From contig JAQICW010000171.1 in NCBI GenBank assembly GCA_027858355.1, positions 1 through 11,541 of the forward strand: a stretch of 11,541 nt of DNA, given 5' to 3'. The DNA is from Desulfobacula sp. Its GTDB lineage: Bacteria; Desulfobacterota; Desulfobacteria; Desulfobacterales; Desulfobacteraceae. Of the stretch, positions 5,774-11,541 are shown piece after piece (the stretch's first letter is position 1; each line of letters starts with the position of its first letter). The notes beneath the pieces were generated by a model that saw only the letters and a list, made by a program, of their open reading frames with translations, made no database searches and had not been told where the DNA came from. A program made the translations under genes and the position numbers.

Positions 5774-7306
5774 ATGACTTTTATACGTATAAAAAATTTT
5801 ATTGATGGCAAATGGGAAGAAGAACCAAATGTTGAACATGTACCATTGTTCAATCCTTCAACCGGAGAGCAGATTGGTGAAGTACCCCTTTCAACGGTAG
5901 ACACTTCTTTACGGGCAGTTGAATCATCTGCCCGGGCTTATGCATTGTGGAAAAAAATGCCGATTTCAAGGCGTATGGGATATATTTTTGCTATGCGAAC
6001 AGCCATGGAAAATCACGCAGAGGAACTTGCCGTATCCATTGCCGTGGACCAGGCCAAACATATCAGTGAAGCAAGAGGTGAAGTAGCACGGGTCATTGAG
6101 CTCATAGAAGCGGCTTGTTCAATCCCCGCCCTGATTCAGGGGGAGACCCTCGATATGATTGCCGGTAACATCAACGGTCGTGTAATACGTCAGCCTTTAG
6201 GGGTTTTTGGCGGTGTTGCCCCCTTTAACTTTCCAGCCCTAGTCTTTGGGTGGTTTATACCCTGTGCCATTGGTGTTGGCAATACCTTTGTTTTTAAACC
6301 GTCTACCCAGTCTCCTCTTTTTATGCAGAGGATGGGAGATATTTTTAATGAAATCAATTTGCCGCCAGGGGTTGTTAATATTATCCACGGCAATCGCAAG
6401 GTTCCTGAAGTCTGGTATAGCCATCCTGCAATTTCCGGTGTCTGCCTTGTAGGGTCAACACCTACTGCCAAAAAAATTGCCGAAGGGTGTGCCCATGGAG
6501 CCAAACGAACAATGCTTTTGGGCGGTGCGAAAAATTATCTCGTTGTTATGGAAGATGCAAATCTTGATGTGTTTATCGAGAACTTCATTCATTCCTGTTA
6601 TGGCTCAGCCGGCCAACGCTGTCTTGCAGGATCAATTGTGGCCATCGTGCCTGAGCTCTACGATAAAGTCATAGATCGCATGATGGAAGCCTCTAAAACC
6701 ATAACAATTGGCGATGCAATGGACTCTGATGTCTATATGGGACCGGTGATTTCAGCCCAGGCAAAAAAGACCATTGAAAAATACATTGAATTGGGTATTG
6801 AGGGGGGGTCCAACCTGATTCTGGATGGCCGTAATCCGGATATAGCTGACAAAAACAAGAATGGATATTTTGTCGGCCCCACTATTTTTACCGATGTCAC
6901 TCCTTGCAGAACCATTGCAAAGGAAGAGATCTTCGGTCCTGTTGTCTCTGTAATGAAAATTGATGGTTTAGATGATGCCCTTGAACTTATCAGGGACCAG
7001 GAGTTTGGCAATGGTGCCTGCATATTTACAGATAACCTTTTTTATGCGGAACGGTTCATTTCGGAAGCAGATGTGGGTATGGTTGGAGTAAATGTAGGCG
7101 TGTGTGCTCCTCATCCCTATCTGCCCTTTGGCGGCATCAAGGATTCACTGCTCGGCACAGACAAGGTTCAGGGTAAAGACGGTATTGATTTTTTCACCCA
7201 GAACAAAGTTGCAACAGTTCGCTTTGTCCCCCCAAAAGGATATAAGACCGAACAGGAAAGAAAAATTTTGCCAGACAGTTCAATAAGATCATGTGTGGCC
7301 CAGTAA
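5774..7306 (+). CDS. mmsA: Methylmalonate/malonate-semialdehyde dehydrogenase-family aldehyde dehydrogenase (CoA-acylating)
   Basis: This 510-residue enzyme belongs to the MmsA/IolA branch of NAD-dependent aldehyde dehydrogenases, which turn (methyl)malonate semialdehyde into propionyl- or acetyl-CoA plus CO2. Visible landmarks are NFIDGKW at 8-14, the oxyanion Asn153 in FNFP, VGSTP at 226-230, and GGAKN at 250-254, where this branch has Asn instead of the general-base Glu of hydrolytic ALDHs. The catalytic Cys283 is in GQRC, KEEIFGPV is at 383-390 and PFGGIKDS at 451-458. Arg106 and Arg282 fall where the family's two carboxylate-binding arginines sit, which favours an aldehyde with a beta-carboxylate or similar anion. 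ATG 5774 is preceded by AGGAG (5758-5762); a TTG at 5744 in the same frame is less likely. It sits between the glycerate kinase and the TRAP receptor, so a role in the same catabolism is inferred. The true substrate is unknown. Confidence 0.9.
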   Translation: MTFIRIKNFIDGKWEEEPNVEHVPLFNPSTGEQIGEVPLSTVDTSLRAVESSARAYALWKKMPISRRMGYIFAMRTAMENHAEELAVSIAVDQAKHISEARGEVARVIELIEAACSIPALIQGETLDMIAGNINGRVIRQPLGVFGGVAPFNFPALVFGWFIPCAIGVGNTFVFKPSTQSPLFMQRMGDIFNEINLPPGVVNIIHGNRKVPEVWYSHPAISGVCLVGSTPTAKKIAEGCAHGAKRTMLLGGAKNYLVVMEDANLDVFIENFIHSCYGSAGQRCLAGSIVAIVPELYDKVIDRMMEASKTITIGDAMDSDVYMGPVISAQAKKTIEKYIELGIEGGSNLILDGRNPDIADKNKNGYFVGPTIFTDVTPCRTIAKEEIFGPVVSVMKIDGLDDALELIRDQEFGNGACIFTDNLFYAERFISEADVGMVGVNVGVCAPHPYLPFGGIKDSLLGTDKVQGKDGIDFFTQNKVATVRFVPPKGYKTEQERKILPDSSIRSCVAQ

Positions 7307-7389
7307 TGGATACACTGCAAAAACAAAGAATCTTTAACTGGGTGGGTAAAGTCTGTGGAGTTGAAGGCAATACCCCCTCGCAACCATAG
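7306..7389 (+). other. Tiny coupled open frame (27 codons) between the ALDH gene and dctP
   Basis: The aldehyde dehydrogenase stop overlaps an ATG (TAATG, 7304-7308) that opens 27 codons (MDTLQKQRIFNWVGKVCG...) and ends with TAG at 7387-7389, shortly before the dctP ribosome-binding site. The stop/start overlap would allow translational coupling to dctP. I do not recognise the peptide; it could be a gene relic or chance. Confidence 0.2.
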
Positions 7390-7406
7390 TATTAAAAGGA
7401 GTTAAG

Positions 7407-8396
7407 ATGAAAAAAGTTTTAAGTATTTTAATTGTTGGTCTGGTTTTAATGGCAATATCGTCCTCACCTGTTTTTGCCGGGGAAAAGAAAATTTGCAAAT
7501 TGGGGCATGTCAACTCACCGGCATCCATTTTTCAATTCGGTGCGTTGGCATTTAAAGAAGCTGTGGAAAAAGAGCTTCCCGACTGGACGATTGAAGTTTA
7601 TCCAGCCGGCGGTCTTGGCGGAACCCTGGCCATGATCCAGGGCATGACTCTGGGTACGGTGGATATCTACACTGAATTCATCAGTGTCCTGGCCGACCTG
7701 GTTCCGGAATATAAAGTTTTTGCTGTTCATTATAAGTTTGATTCAGTAGGTGAATACGAGTTGTTCATGAATTCCGCTACCTTTGCCTCGATGAACGAGA
7801 AAATGATCAAAAAGAATGGTATTACCAATATCGGTAACATGAGTGCCGGAAGCATCTACAACCATTTCAGTAACAAGGCGATGTATACGATCAGTGACGC
7901 CAAGGGTGTGATTAACCGTGTGGCCCAGATGGCCCCGCTGGTACAGTGCTGGAAGGCCTATGGCGCAAAACCGACGTCCATGGACTGGGGTGAGATCTAT
8001 ACCAGCCTTCAGACCGGGGTCATCACCTCCATTGACAATCCCATACTTGACATGTTCGATGAAAAATTTCATGAGGCTGTCAAGTATGTCAATATGACAA
8101 ATAACCTTTATAATATGATCTCCTACAACACCAGCATGGCCTTCTGGAAAACCCTGAATGACAAGGAGAAGGATGTATTCAGAAGAGCCGTCAGAGTTGC
8201 CAGTATTAAAGGCCAGATGGAAGTGGAAAGACGTCTTGCCGGTGTCAAGGCAGAACTGAAAAGCAAAAATATCAAAACCATCCAGACTGACGTGTCTGGT
8301 TTCAAAAAAGCGGTCCAGGACAATATTAACACCATTCTTGCAAACGATAAGGATGCGATTGCTGTTTACAAAAAAATCATGGCAAAGGATTACTAA
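7407..8396 (+). CDS. dctP: TRAP transporter solute-binding protein DctP
   Basis: This 329-residue periplasmic receptor captures a small organic acid and delivers it to the DctQM membrane pair. A Sec signal peptide covers residues 1-24 (Lys-Lys, hydrophobic core, cleavage likely after VFA). The mature part shows the DctP fold: HVNSPAS near residue 35, FxxxVEKELP, YPAGGLGG near 66-73, and the segment NRVAQM with Arg171, the position of the family's carboxylate-binding arginine. It continues YGAKPTSMDWGEIYTSLQTG and IDNP. The usual GxxxxR ladder before this segment is replaced by MSAGSIYNHF, so the binding pocket may differ from that of C4-dicarboxylate receptors. ATG 7407 has AAAAGGAG just upstream. 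A terminator-like hairpin follows the gene, which would favour excess receptor over permease. The ligand is unknown; the neighbours suggest a hydroxyacid. Confidence 0.92.
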   Translation: MKKVLSILIVGLVLMAISSSPVFAGEKKICKLGHVNSPASIFQFGALAFKEAVEKELPDWTIEVYPAGGLGGTLAMIQGMTLGTVDIYTEFISVLADLVPEYKVFAVHYKFDSVGEYELFMNSATFASMNEKMIKKNGITNIGNMSAGSIYNHFSNKAMYTISDAKGVINRVAQMAPLVQCWKAYGAKPTSMDWGEIYTSLQTGVITSIDNPILDMFDEKFHEAVKYVNMTNNLYNMISYNTSMAFWKTLNDKEKDVFRRAVRVASIKGQMEVERRLAGVKAELKSKNIKTIQTDVSGFKKAVQDNINTILANDKDAIAVYKKIMAKDY

Positions 8397-8432
8397 CCCA
8401 AAGTATCTGCTAATGTAGACAACTTATAATTA

Positions 8433-8501
8433 CAGGCTTCCTGCCAGGGCTCAGGGCTCTATGGCCCAGAGCTCTTGCAGGAACCTGCCGGTTATTTTTT
8501 T
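8433..8501 (+). terminator. Terminator/attenuator between dctP and dctQ
   Basis: A long imperfect hairpin starts with CAGGCTTCCTGCC (8433-8445) and pairs with TGCAGGAACCTG (8476-8487), with one bulged C. Inner arms AGGGCTC and GAGCTCT add pairs. After the stem, GGTTA leads into seven T residues (8495-8501). This fits a Rho-independent terminator, and inside the transporter operon it probably acts as a partial terminator. Confidence 0.75.
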
Positions 8502-8570
8502 CAAAGATAATCAGCAGTTCCGGAAAAAACAGGTATGGTTGCCTTTACTTAAAAAAAATGGGAGACCCAG

Positions 8571-9074
8571 ATGAATATCGTTCAGGTTTCAGATAAAATA
8601 CTTGATACCATTAATACTTTTATGGAATACCTGATGGGTATTTTGTTTCTCTCCCTGGTAGTCATTACATTCCAGGAGGTGCTTCGGCGGTATTTGCTTA
8701 ATGACCCGACCCACTGGGCCTCGGAAGCGAGTCGATTTCTTCTGATATGGATGACATTTACAGGGGCTTGCATCGTTACTCGGCTTGTCGCTCATCTCAC
8801 CATGGGATTTACCATCCATAGGTTTGTTAATAAATCCATTAGTAGATTTATCAAGGTATTCATTTCTGCGATTGCCGCAGTCAGCATGATCGTTCTGACG
8901 TATTACAGCGGGAAAGTAACACTTCTGGCCGGATATCGACCTGCCCCCATGACGGGTATTCACATGTACTACGTCTGGTCGGCACTTCCCTTTAACGGTG
9001 CCATCATGTCCCTGTATATGATCGCAGAGACGGTTAAACATATATTTGATAAAGAAGAGGAGGTGAGTCCGTGA
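8571..9074 (+). CDS. dctQ: TRAP transporter small membrane subunit DctQ
   Basis: This 167-residue inner-membrane protein has four predicted membrane spans (about residues 16-37, 54-72, 92-113 and 131-153). It carries the DctQ signature between spans 1 and 2: FQEVLRRYLLNDPTHWASEA followed by RFLLIWMTFTGA. DctQ partners DctM and is needed for Na+-driven uptake of the DctP-bound solute. ATG 8571 is preceded by GGGAG (8560-8564). Its stop overlaps the dctM start (GTGA), which indicates translational coupling. It lies 174 nt after dctP, across a terminator-like hairpin. No other promoter was evident in that gap. Confidence 0.92.
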   Translation: MNIVQVSDKILDTINTFMEYLMGILFLSLVVITFQEVLRRYLLNDPTHWASEASRFLLIWMTFTGACIVTRLVAHLTMGFTIHRFVNKSISRFIKVFISAIAAVSMIVLTYYSGKVTLLAGYRPAPMTGIHMYYVWSALPFNGAIMSLYMIAETVKHIFDKEEEVSP

Positions 9075-10351
9075 TTTATATTTTTATCGCCATGTTTATC
9101 TTCTTCTTTTTCGGTATGCCCATCGCCTTTGGTATATTATCCAGCACCATCTATTACCTCCTCTTTTCAGGGCAATCCCGGGAATTACTAGCTTTTTCCA
9201 CCCGGGTGATATCTGCCTCAGACTCTTACGTTCTTTTAGCCGTCCCTTTTTTCATGCTGGCAGCTGAACTGATGAACGAAGCTAAAATAACCGACCGGAT
9301 TTTTTCTTTTGCCAGATCCCTGGTGGGGCACATCCCTGGAGGGTTGGGCCATGTCAACATTGTCGCCAGTATGATCTTTGCCGGGATGTCCGGCTCTGGA
9401 CTGGCCGATACGGCCGGTTTGGGAAAAGTAGAAATTAAAGCTATGAAGGAAGGGGGGTATGACCCGGCCTTCAGTGCTGCAGTAACAGCATCTTCAGCTA
9501 TTATCGGCCCCATCATACCACCCAGTATCTGTATGGTAGTGGGCGCAGTAGTGACTAACACCTCTGTGGGCCGGATGCTGGTGGGTGGTATTATCCCCGG
9601 CCTCATGATGGGAATCGGCCTCATGATGGTAGTTTATTTTCTATCGAAAAAAAGAGGTTATCCAAAAGCACCACGGGCGACCGGGAAAGAGATTTGGAAG
9701 CAATTGACTGCTACAGGACCTGCCCTTCTGACACCGCTTATTCTGGTCGGCGGTATTCTTTCCGGTGTTTTTACTCCCACGGAGGCAGCTGCAGTGGCTT
9801 GTATTTATGCCATGATTCTGGCAATGGTTTTTTATAAGGCCTTTGGTTTAAAAAGGTTATTCCGCATTTTTATCAATGTCGGTACTGGTACCGGTGCACT
9901 GCTCTTTGTTATGTCCGCGGCAGCAGCCCTGGGTACCCTGGCTTCCCGGGCTCAAGTACCCCAAAACCTGATGAAGCTGGTCATGTCCATAACCAGCAGT
10001 CCGACGGTGACCATATTTATTATTGTTGGTGTTCTTATTCTGCTGGGCATGATTATGGAAGATCTGTCCCTGCTGGTGATTATGGGGCCGTTGCTGCTTC
10101 CTGTGGTTCTCAAGCTTGGAATCAACCCGGTTCACTTTGGAGTGATCATGGTACTGACACTTCAACTGGCCATGATTACACCACCGGTGGGTATGGGATT
10201 CTATATTACCTGCCACCTGGCCCAGGTGGATGCGGTGTCCTACTCTAAAGAGATTATCTGGTTTGTATTGATTCTTGTTGTCGTTGTAATTTTGATGTGC
10301 TTGATTCCGTCTCTGGTGACATTTCTGCCGGATCTGTTCTTTGGAAAGTGA
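9071..10351 (+). CDS. dctM: TRAP transporter large permease subunit DctM
   Basis: This 426-residue polytopic membrane protein has the normal DctM length and many hydrophobic spans. Family blocks include FFFGMPIAFGIL near the N-terminus, GHIPGGLGHVNIVASMIFAGMSGSG around residues 78-102, GPIIPPSICMVVGA near 142-155 and PLILVGGILSGVFTPTEAAA near 217-236. The C-terminal part includes the MITPPVGMGFYITC segment. DctM forms the transport pathway and couples import to the Na+ gradient. The GTG start at 9071 overlaps the dctQ stop and has AGGAGG (9058-9063) at 7 nt. The P-Q-M order is the common DctPQM arrangement with separate Q and M. A hairpin follows the gene. Confidence 0.95.
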   Translation: MIYIFIAMFIFFFFGMPIAFGILSSTIYYLLFSGQSRELLAFSTRVISASDSYVLLAVPFFMLAAELMNEAKITDRIFSFARSLVGHIPGGLGHVNIVASMIFAGMSGSGLADTAGLGKVEIKAMKEGGYDPAFSAAVTASSAIIGPIIPPSICMVVGAVVTNTSVGRMLVGGIIPGLMMGIGLMMVVYFLSKKRGYPKAPRATGKEIWKQLTATGPALLTPLILVGGILSGVFTPTEAAAVACIYAMILAMVFYKAFGLKRLFRIFINVGTGTGALLFVMSAAAALGTLASRAQVPQNLMKLVMSITSSPTVTIFIIVGVLILLGMIMEDLSLLVIMGPLLLPVVLKLGINPVHFGVIMVLTLQLAMITPPVGMGFYITCHLAQVDAVSYSKEIIWFVLILVVVVILMCLIPSLVTFLPDLFFGK

Positions 10352-10385
10352 TTCCAGAGCCCAGGTTTAGCATAAATTATTTTCT

Positions 10386-10435
10386 CCCCCGGTTGTCAGC
10401 CACTATATATTGCCTGATAACGGGGGAACATTTTT
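10386..10435 (+). terminator. Terminator between dctM and the usp gene
   Basis: CCCCCGGTTGTCAG (10386-10399) pairs with CTGATAACGGGGG (10414-10426), with one extra G and one G-T pair. AACA and five T residues (10431-10435) follow. It lies 35 nt after the dctM stop. The usp ribosome-binding site begins only 5 nt after the T run, so readthrough or RNA structure could affect usp expression. Confidence 0.7.
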
Positions 10436-10452
10436 AAGAAAAGGAGATTTCG

Positions 10453-10917
10453 GTGTTTAAAATCATACTATATCCAACCGATTTTTCAGATAATGCGGGC
10501 AAGAGCCTGGACTATCTGAAACAGCTGCACAAGGCCGGGACCGAAAAAATCATTCTTCTTAACGTCATCCACCAGCGAATCCTTGATACCCTTGAAACCA
10601 TCCACAAGGCCGCATATTTTCAGGATGGCCGATACCATGAGGACAGGGATGAATCAGAGCTGAGACTTGAAAAAGACCGAAAGAATAAGATAGCTCCCAT
10701 CGCAGGGGAACTGGAAGCTGCCGGCCTTGAAGTTAAAATCAGAATCGAAAAAGGCTATCCTGTCAAGGAGATTCTGAGAGTTGAAAAAGAAGAGGCTGTT
10801 TCCGCTATTGTCATGGGTTCACACGGCAGGAATAATCTTCTTGGTGCCCGCATCGGATCGGTTTCAGAGAAAATTGTGCGTAGATCGATAACACCCGTAC
10901 TGCTTGTCAAGCGATAG
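10453..10917 (+). CDS. uspA: Universal stress protein (UspA family, ATP-binding type)
   Basis: This single Usp domain of 154 residues begins ILYPTDFSDNA and has the nucleotide-binding motif G-x2-G-x9-G-S complete at Gly122, Gly125, Gly135 and Ser136. It ends with the usual hydrophobic strand TPVLLVKR. A charged insert (about residues 52-80, HEDRDESELRLEKDRK) follows the first helix-strand unit and is common in this family. The GTG start at 10453 has AAGGAG (10441-10446) at 6 nt. Usp proteins are encoded beside TRAP operons elsewhere; in the ectoine importer TeaABC of Halomonas the Usp protein TeaD lowers transport activity. A similar role for this one is inferred from position. A terminator lies between it and dctM, so it may also have its own control. 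Confidence 0.93.
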   Translation: MFKIILYPTDFSDNAGKSLDYLKQLHKAGTEKIILLNVIHQRILDTLETIHKAAYFQDGRYHEDRDESELRLEKDRKNKIAPIAGELEAAGLEVKIRIEKGYPVKEILRVEKEEAVSAIVMGSHGRNNLLGARIGSVSEKIVRRSITPVLLVKR

Positions 10918-11104
10918 GCTTGTGCAGGACCTTTTATTTTTGAATAATGCACCGGAACTCTCTGTCCGCATCCAGATTTGAGGTACTCTCAGGCATTCAG
11001 ATCCCGGTATAAACCAAGGGCTTCATTGTCATCCGGGCTTCACACAAACCATTACTGGTGATGCATGCCGAACTGGAAACCTGCTGGTAATACAGCAGGT
11101 TGGG
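10918..11104 (+). other. Gap after uspA with no intact gene; in-frame unrecognised stretch leading into the hisD fragment
   Basis: No complete gene or clear terminator is seen here. From the TGA at 10979-10981 the reading frame stays open into the hisD fragment, reading through HPGFTQTITGDACRTGNL and VIQQVG before the HisD-like residues begin. This looks like a piece of another coding sequence joined to the fragment, but I do not recognise it. There is no start codon with a good ribosome-binding site. Confidence 0.35.
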
Positions 11105-11407
11105 GCAGAACCCGATGTCATGGCCTTGTCCATCCTTGTTACTGACTCCAGAGACCTGGCCCAAAAAACCATTTCAGCCCTGGAAAAACAGATATCTGAG
11201 CTTTCACGACAGAATATTGCCAGGGCCTCCATTGATAATTTCGGGACCATACTGCTGGTGCCGGACATTGAAACCGGGATTGCCCTTTCCAACCGCCTGG
11301 CCCCGGAACATCTTGAGCTCATCGTAAAAAATCCCTTTGATTATATTGACCAGATCCGCAATGCCGGAGCCCTGTTCCTAGGGTCCTATACCCCTGAACC
11401 CATGGGA
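11105..11407 (+). pseudogene. hisD: Internal hisD fragment (right copy of the direct repeat)
   Basis: About 101 codons match residues 263-363 of the intact hisD at 1170-2465, in the same reading frame and orientation, about 93% identical in bases by eye. It lacks the first 262 residues and everything from Asp364 on, so it cannot fold as HisD. The zinc ligand His265 of the intact copy is Pro here (CAC to CCC), although the catalytic pair APEHLE remains. Most differences are silent or conservative, which suggests divergence under selection in a functional relative before truncation. The left boundary is at 11104-11105 and the right boundary at 11407-11408. Confidence 0.88.
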
Positions 11408-11479
11408 TTTATATCCTTTATACTCTCTAAAAAAGGCCAGGAACTTGTAAAAGACGCTGGCTCCATACCTCTTTTTTAA
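11408..11479 (+). pseudogene. C-terminal tail of a phosphate/tungstate-type ABC substrate-binding protein, fused to the hisD fragment
   Basis: Directly after the hisD homology ends, the same frame reads FISFILSKKGQELVKDAG, then SIPLF and TAA (11477-11479). This pattern (phi-x-phi-phi-LS-x-x-GQ-x-phi-V-x-x-x-G-x-PL) is typical of the end of periplasmic binding proteins of the PstS/TupA kind. Only about 23 codons are present, so it is the remnant of a gene whose front was replaced. After it, 11480-11541 holds AAAGGAG near 11519-11525, possibly the ribosome-binding site of a gene beyond the window. Confidence 0.55.
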
Positions 11480-11541
11480 ATTATTGGGGACCCTTTCCTT
11501 GAAACGTCAACACATAGATAAAGGAGTGCATTCAGGATTTC

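Noticed and set aside
10922..10952. GTGCA...TGCAC hairpin after uspA as a terminator
   Set aside because: The stem is only 5 bp with a loop of about 21 nt and no T tract after it.
1..11541. CRISPR array, tRNA/rRNA genes, transposase or integrase
   Set aside because: No repeat-spacer pattern, cloverleaf-like or rRNA sequence, or recombinase motifs were seen by eye. The only long repeat is the hisD segment.

Overview
The window looks like bacterial chromosome of roughly 45-50% GC. Every convincing gene is on the + strand. The gene mix (a UroD-type corrinoid methyltransferase homologue, a DctPQM TRAP importer, a glycerate 2-kinase, a CoA-dependent semialdehyde dehydrogenase, a UspA protein) and the protein flavour suggest an anaerobic Desulfobacterota species, possibly a Desulfobacteraceae-type sulfate reducer. 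That assignment is inference from protein style only; there is no rRNA or other taxonomic marker here.

Left part (1-2560): the 3' end of a UroD-family gene is followed 16 nt later by an intact histidinol dehydrogenase gene, hisD. A strong 14-bp hairpin closes this unit. Middle part (2680-8396): a likely catabolic cluster starts after promoter-like sequence. It encodes an enolase homologue with an altered active site, a class II glycerate 2-kinase, a methylmalonate-semialdehyde-dehydrogenase-family enzyme and a secreted DctP solute receptor. Small gene relics lie between these genes, including what looks like the start of a LarA-type (nickel-dependent hydroxyacid racemase) gene. Right part (8400-10920): a terminator-like hairpin separates dctP from the overlapping dctQ-dctM pair. 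A second hairpin separates dctM from a universal stress protein gene.

Right end (10920-11541): this is a gene graveyard. About 303 bp of hisD recur in direct orientation 9149 bp downstream of the intact gene, about 93% identical by eye. The fragment is fused in frame to what looks like the last 20 or so residues of a periplasmic phosphate/tungstate-type binding protein.

Working model (inference): the TRAP transporter imports a small hydroxycarboxylate. The kinase phosphorylates a glycerate-like 2-hydroxyacid, and the enolase-like enzyme carries out a beta-elimination on the 2-phospho product to give PEP or an analogue. The dehydrogenase handles a carboxylated aldehyde as an acyl-CoA donor. 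The enolase homologue is the most novel element. It keeps the metal ligands, the catalytic Lys/Glu and the phosphate-binding Arg-Ser, but both conserved active-site histidines are replaced (Leu and Glu) and an Arg sits in the mobile Ser loop. This suggests a substrate other than 2-phosphoglycerate.
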